Shown: piece by piece, positions 62,671 to 64,000 of the stretch
How the letters are laid out: every line of letters starts with the position of its first letter
Numbering within the stretch: position 1 is the stretch's first letter
Assembly: GCF_027627475.1 (NCBI RefSeq)
Contig: NZ_CP115484.1
Location: forward strand, 248,001 to 312,000
DNA from: Paenibacillus sp. SYP-B4298
GTDB taxonomy: Bacteria > Bacillota > Bacilli > Paenibacillales > Paenibacillaceae
Direction of reading: 5' to 3'
DNA: 64,000 nt
Notes under the pieces: generated by a model
Databases searched by the model: none
What the model was told of the DNA's origin: nothing
Seen by the model: only the letters and a program-made list of their open reading frames with translations
Translations under genes and position numbers: made by a program

Positions 62671-63488
62671 GAAGGCGCAATCAAGTCTCCACATATTTGA
62701 CTATTGTCGTTCTCGGCAGCATCCTGATGGTTCCGATTGCCTGGATGATCAGTATTGCGTTCCGCAGCAATCCGGATGTCTTCTCCATGCCCTTGCAATT
62801 AATACCGGAGCATCCAACGCTTGACGCCTTTAGAACGGTATTCGGCAACAAGAGCTTGCTTCGCCTGTTTGTGAACAGCTACATCATTGCTCTGTCGGTA
62901 ACCGCCATCTGTATTCTGTTCGCCTCGTTGGCGGGGTATGGCTTTACGCGCTTCAAGTTCAAAGGCAAAAATGGCGCGCTTATTTATATCCTGCTTACGC
63001 AAATGTTTCCGATGGTTCTGCTCAGCATTCCTTACTTCTTGTTCATTACGAGCGTCGGTCTGTACAACACGTATATTGCGCTGATTCTGGCCTATACCTC
63101 GTTCTCGCTGCCCTTCTCCATTATGATGATGCGCGATTTCATCGCCACGATCCCCAAGGAGATGGATGAAGCTGCGACAATTGACGGCTGCGGGCCCTTC
63201 AAGACCTTCTTCTTAATTATTCTGCCGCCGAGCTTGCCGGGCTTGATCGCAACTGGCGTCTACACCTTCATTCTGGCCTGGAATGAATTCCTGTTTGCCG
63301 TCGTGCTTACGAACTCCGTTAACGTCAGGCCTTTAACGATTGGAATCGGAATGCTGATCGGGGAATTCGCGACAGAGTGGAATGCGTTGATGGCCCTGTC
63401 CTTCATGGCCAGTGTACCCCTGATTCTAGTCTTCCTCTTCCTGCAAAAGTATTTCCTGCAAGGCTTGACTGCGGGGAGCGTGAAGTAA
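62667..63488 (+). CDS. Sugar ABC transporter permease (MalG/UgpE type)
   Basis: 273 residues with six membrane helices and the EAA motif D-E-A-A-T-I-D-G-C-G. TTG 62667 overlaps the preceding stop by 4 nt and has AAGGAGG upstream. Second half of the membrane channel of the importer. Confidence 0.92.
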   Translation: MRRRNQVSTYLTIVVLGSILMVPIAWMISIAFRSNPDVFSMPLQLIPEHPTLDAFRTVFGNKSLLRLFVNSYIIALSVTAICILFASLAGYGFTRFKFKGKNGALIYILLTQMFPMVLLSIPYFLFITSVGLYNTYIALILAYTSFSLPFSIMMMRDFIATIPKEMDEAATIDGCGPFKTFFLIILPPSLPGLIATGVYTFILAWNEFLFAVVLTNSVNVRPLTIGIGMLIGEFATEWNALMALSFMASVPLILVFLFLQKYFLQGLTAGSVK

Positions 63489-63542
63489 GCAACCGGAACG
63501 GCGCACAGACAAAAAACTATAGATTGACGAGGTTGAGCACCT

Positions 63543-64000
63543 ATGATATCACCTTATATCGTGAAGAGCGCTACGCAACCGGATGCTTCGGGTCAGGTGC
63601 TTACGGTAACCCCTGAATCCGCCGGATGGGAGTATGTCGGTTTTCAGATTTACAAGCTGGGCATCGGTCAAAGACTGGAGCGGCTGACGGGGGACCGAGA
63701 GGTATGTATCGTCCTGCTGAGCGGCAAAGCGAATGTAGGCACGAAGCATGAGCAATGGCAGGAAATCGGCAAGCGAATGAATATTTTCGAGAAAACGCCG
63801 GCATTTTCAGTGTATATTCCCTCCAATGACCAGTATAGCGTTGAGGCGGTAACGGAGCTGGAGATTGCCATCTGTTCCTCTCCGGGCAAAGGCACGTACA
63901 AGGCCCGATTGATTGCGCCGGAGAATGTCGGCGTGCTGACGCGCGGCTCCGGTCCGGTCGAGCGTCTTGTCCACAATATTTTGCCGGAGGATCAGGAAGC
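63543..64000 (+). CDS. iolB: 5-deoxy-glucuronate isomerase IolB (3' partial)
   Basis: The frame from ATG 63543 stays open to the window end (152 complete residues). It matches the N-terminal half of IolB: G-D-R-E-V-C-I-V-L-L-S-G, F-E-K-T-P, S-V-Y-I-P and V-H-N-I-L-P-E. IolB converts 5-deoxy-glucuronate to 5-keto-2-deoxygluconate in myo-inositol breakdown. It follows the ABC permeases by 54 bp, suggesting the locus handles inositol or a close relative. The ribosome site is weak (GAGG). Confidence 0.85.
   Translation, partial: MISPYIVKSATQPDASGQVLTVTPESAGWEYVGFQIYKLGIGQRLERLTGDREVCIVLLSGKANVGTKHEQWQEIGKRMNIFEKTPAFSVYIPSNDQYSVEAVTELEIAICSSPGKGTYKARLIAPENVGVLTRGSGPVERLVHNILPEDQE

Noticed and set aside
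55047-63488. Sulfoquinovose (sulfo-transketolase) pathway
   Set aside because: No sulfoquinovosidase, sulfonate exporter or split sulfo-transketolase genes are present; the transketolase is a normal full-length enzyme.

Overview
The window looks like a chromosomal segment of a Paenibacillus-like Firmicute. The evidence is moderately high G+C coding DNA with strong AGGAGG-type ribosome sites, frequent GTG/TTG starts, a GH11 xylanase of the Bacillus XynA type, EfeUOB iron uptake, CydAB with a fused CydDC, and CcpA-, Rex-, Fur- and MerR-type operators. I see no rRNA, tRNA, CRISPR array or insertion sequence.

Layout. (1) 1-8.9 kb: an exopolysaccharide locus with a processive family-2 glycosyltransferase (cut by the window edge), a degenerate receiver protein, a nucleotide-sugar dehydrogenase, GlmM, two related TIM-barrel glycosidase-like proteins, and then a membrane diguanylate cyclase. 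(2) 9.0-13.0 kb: a Fur-controlled efe operon (lipoprotein, Tat-exported DyP peroxidase, FTR1 permease). (3) 13.3-23.6 kb: housekeeping and accessory genes, including a secreted xylanase with a cre site and an unusual leader, a SUMF1-type lipoprotein, an ECF sigma/anti-sigma pair, ArsR plus a SulP transporter, and RlmCD. (4) 23.7-29.5 kb: a more A+T-rich stretch with a Rid-family protein, a one-module adenylation-carrier-reductase enzyme, and an AraC regulator read through in frame into an iron-siderophore-binding lipoprotein. (5) 29.7-43.4 kb: a MetE-like protein with a MET-box-like palindrome, Dus, YcaQ-like, a methyltransferase, small kinase and hypothetical genes, MerR with a heterodimeric ABC exporter, an AAA ATPase, and chorismate synthase opposite LysR.

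(6) 43.5-47.8 kb: ribosomal protein L25, then a tyrosine recombinase enclosed by 31-bp inverted repeats (30/31 identical), then cheW and a chemoreceptor. This is the most striking structure: it looks like a self-encoded invertible DNA switch. A promoter and short open frame outside the left repeat are in frame with the recombinase if the segment flips, and promoter-like elements sit in and beside the repeats next to cheW.

(7) 48-54.9 kb: a Rex-type operator followed by cydA, cydB and a single-polypeptide CydDC with two long alanine-rich linkers. (8) 55-64 kb: a DeoR-associated sugar locus in two divergent units. One carries transketolase and a class II aldolase, with a MITE-like inverted repeat between them. 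The other carries DeoR, a phosphofructokinase-family kinase, an ABC importer and iolB, which is cut by the right edge. The iolB gene suggests inositol or a related cyclitol/deoxy-sugar as substrate.

Several intergenic gaps contain short degenerate tandem repeats of different sequence. All regulatory assignments rest on reading motifs by eye.
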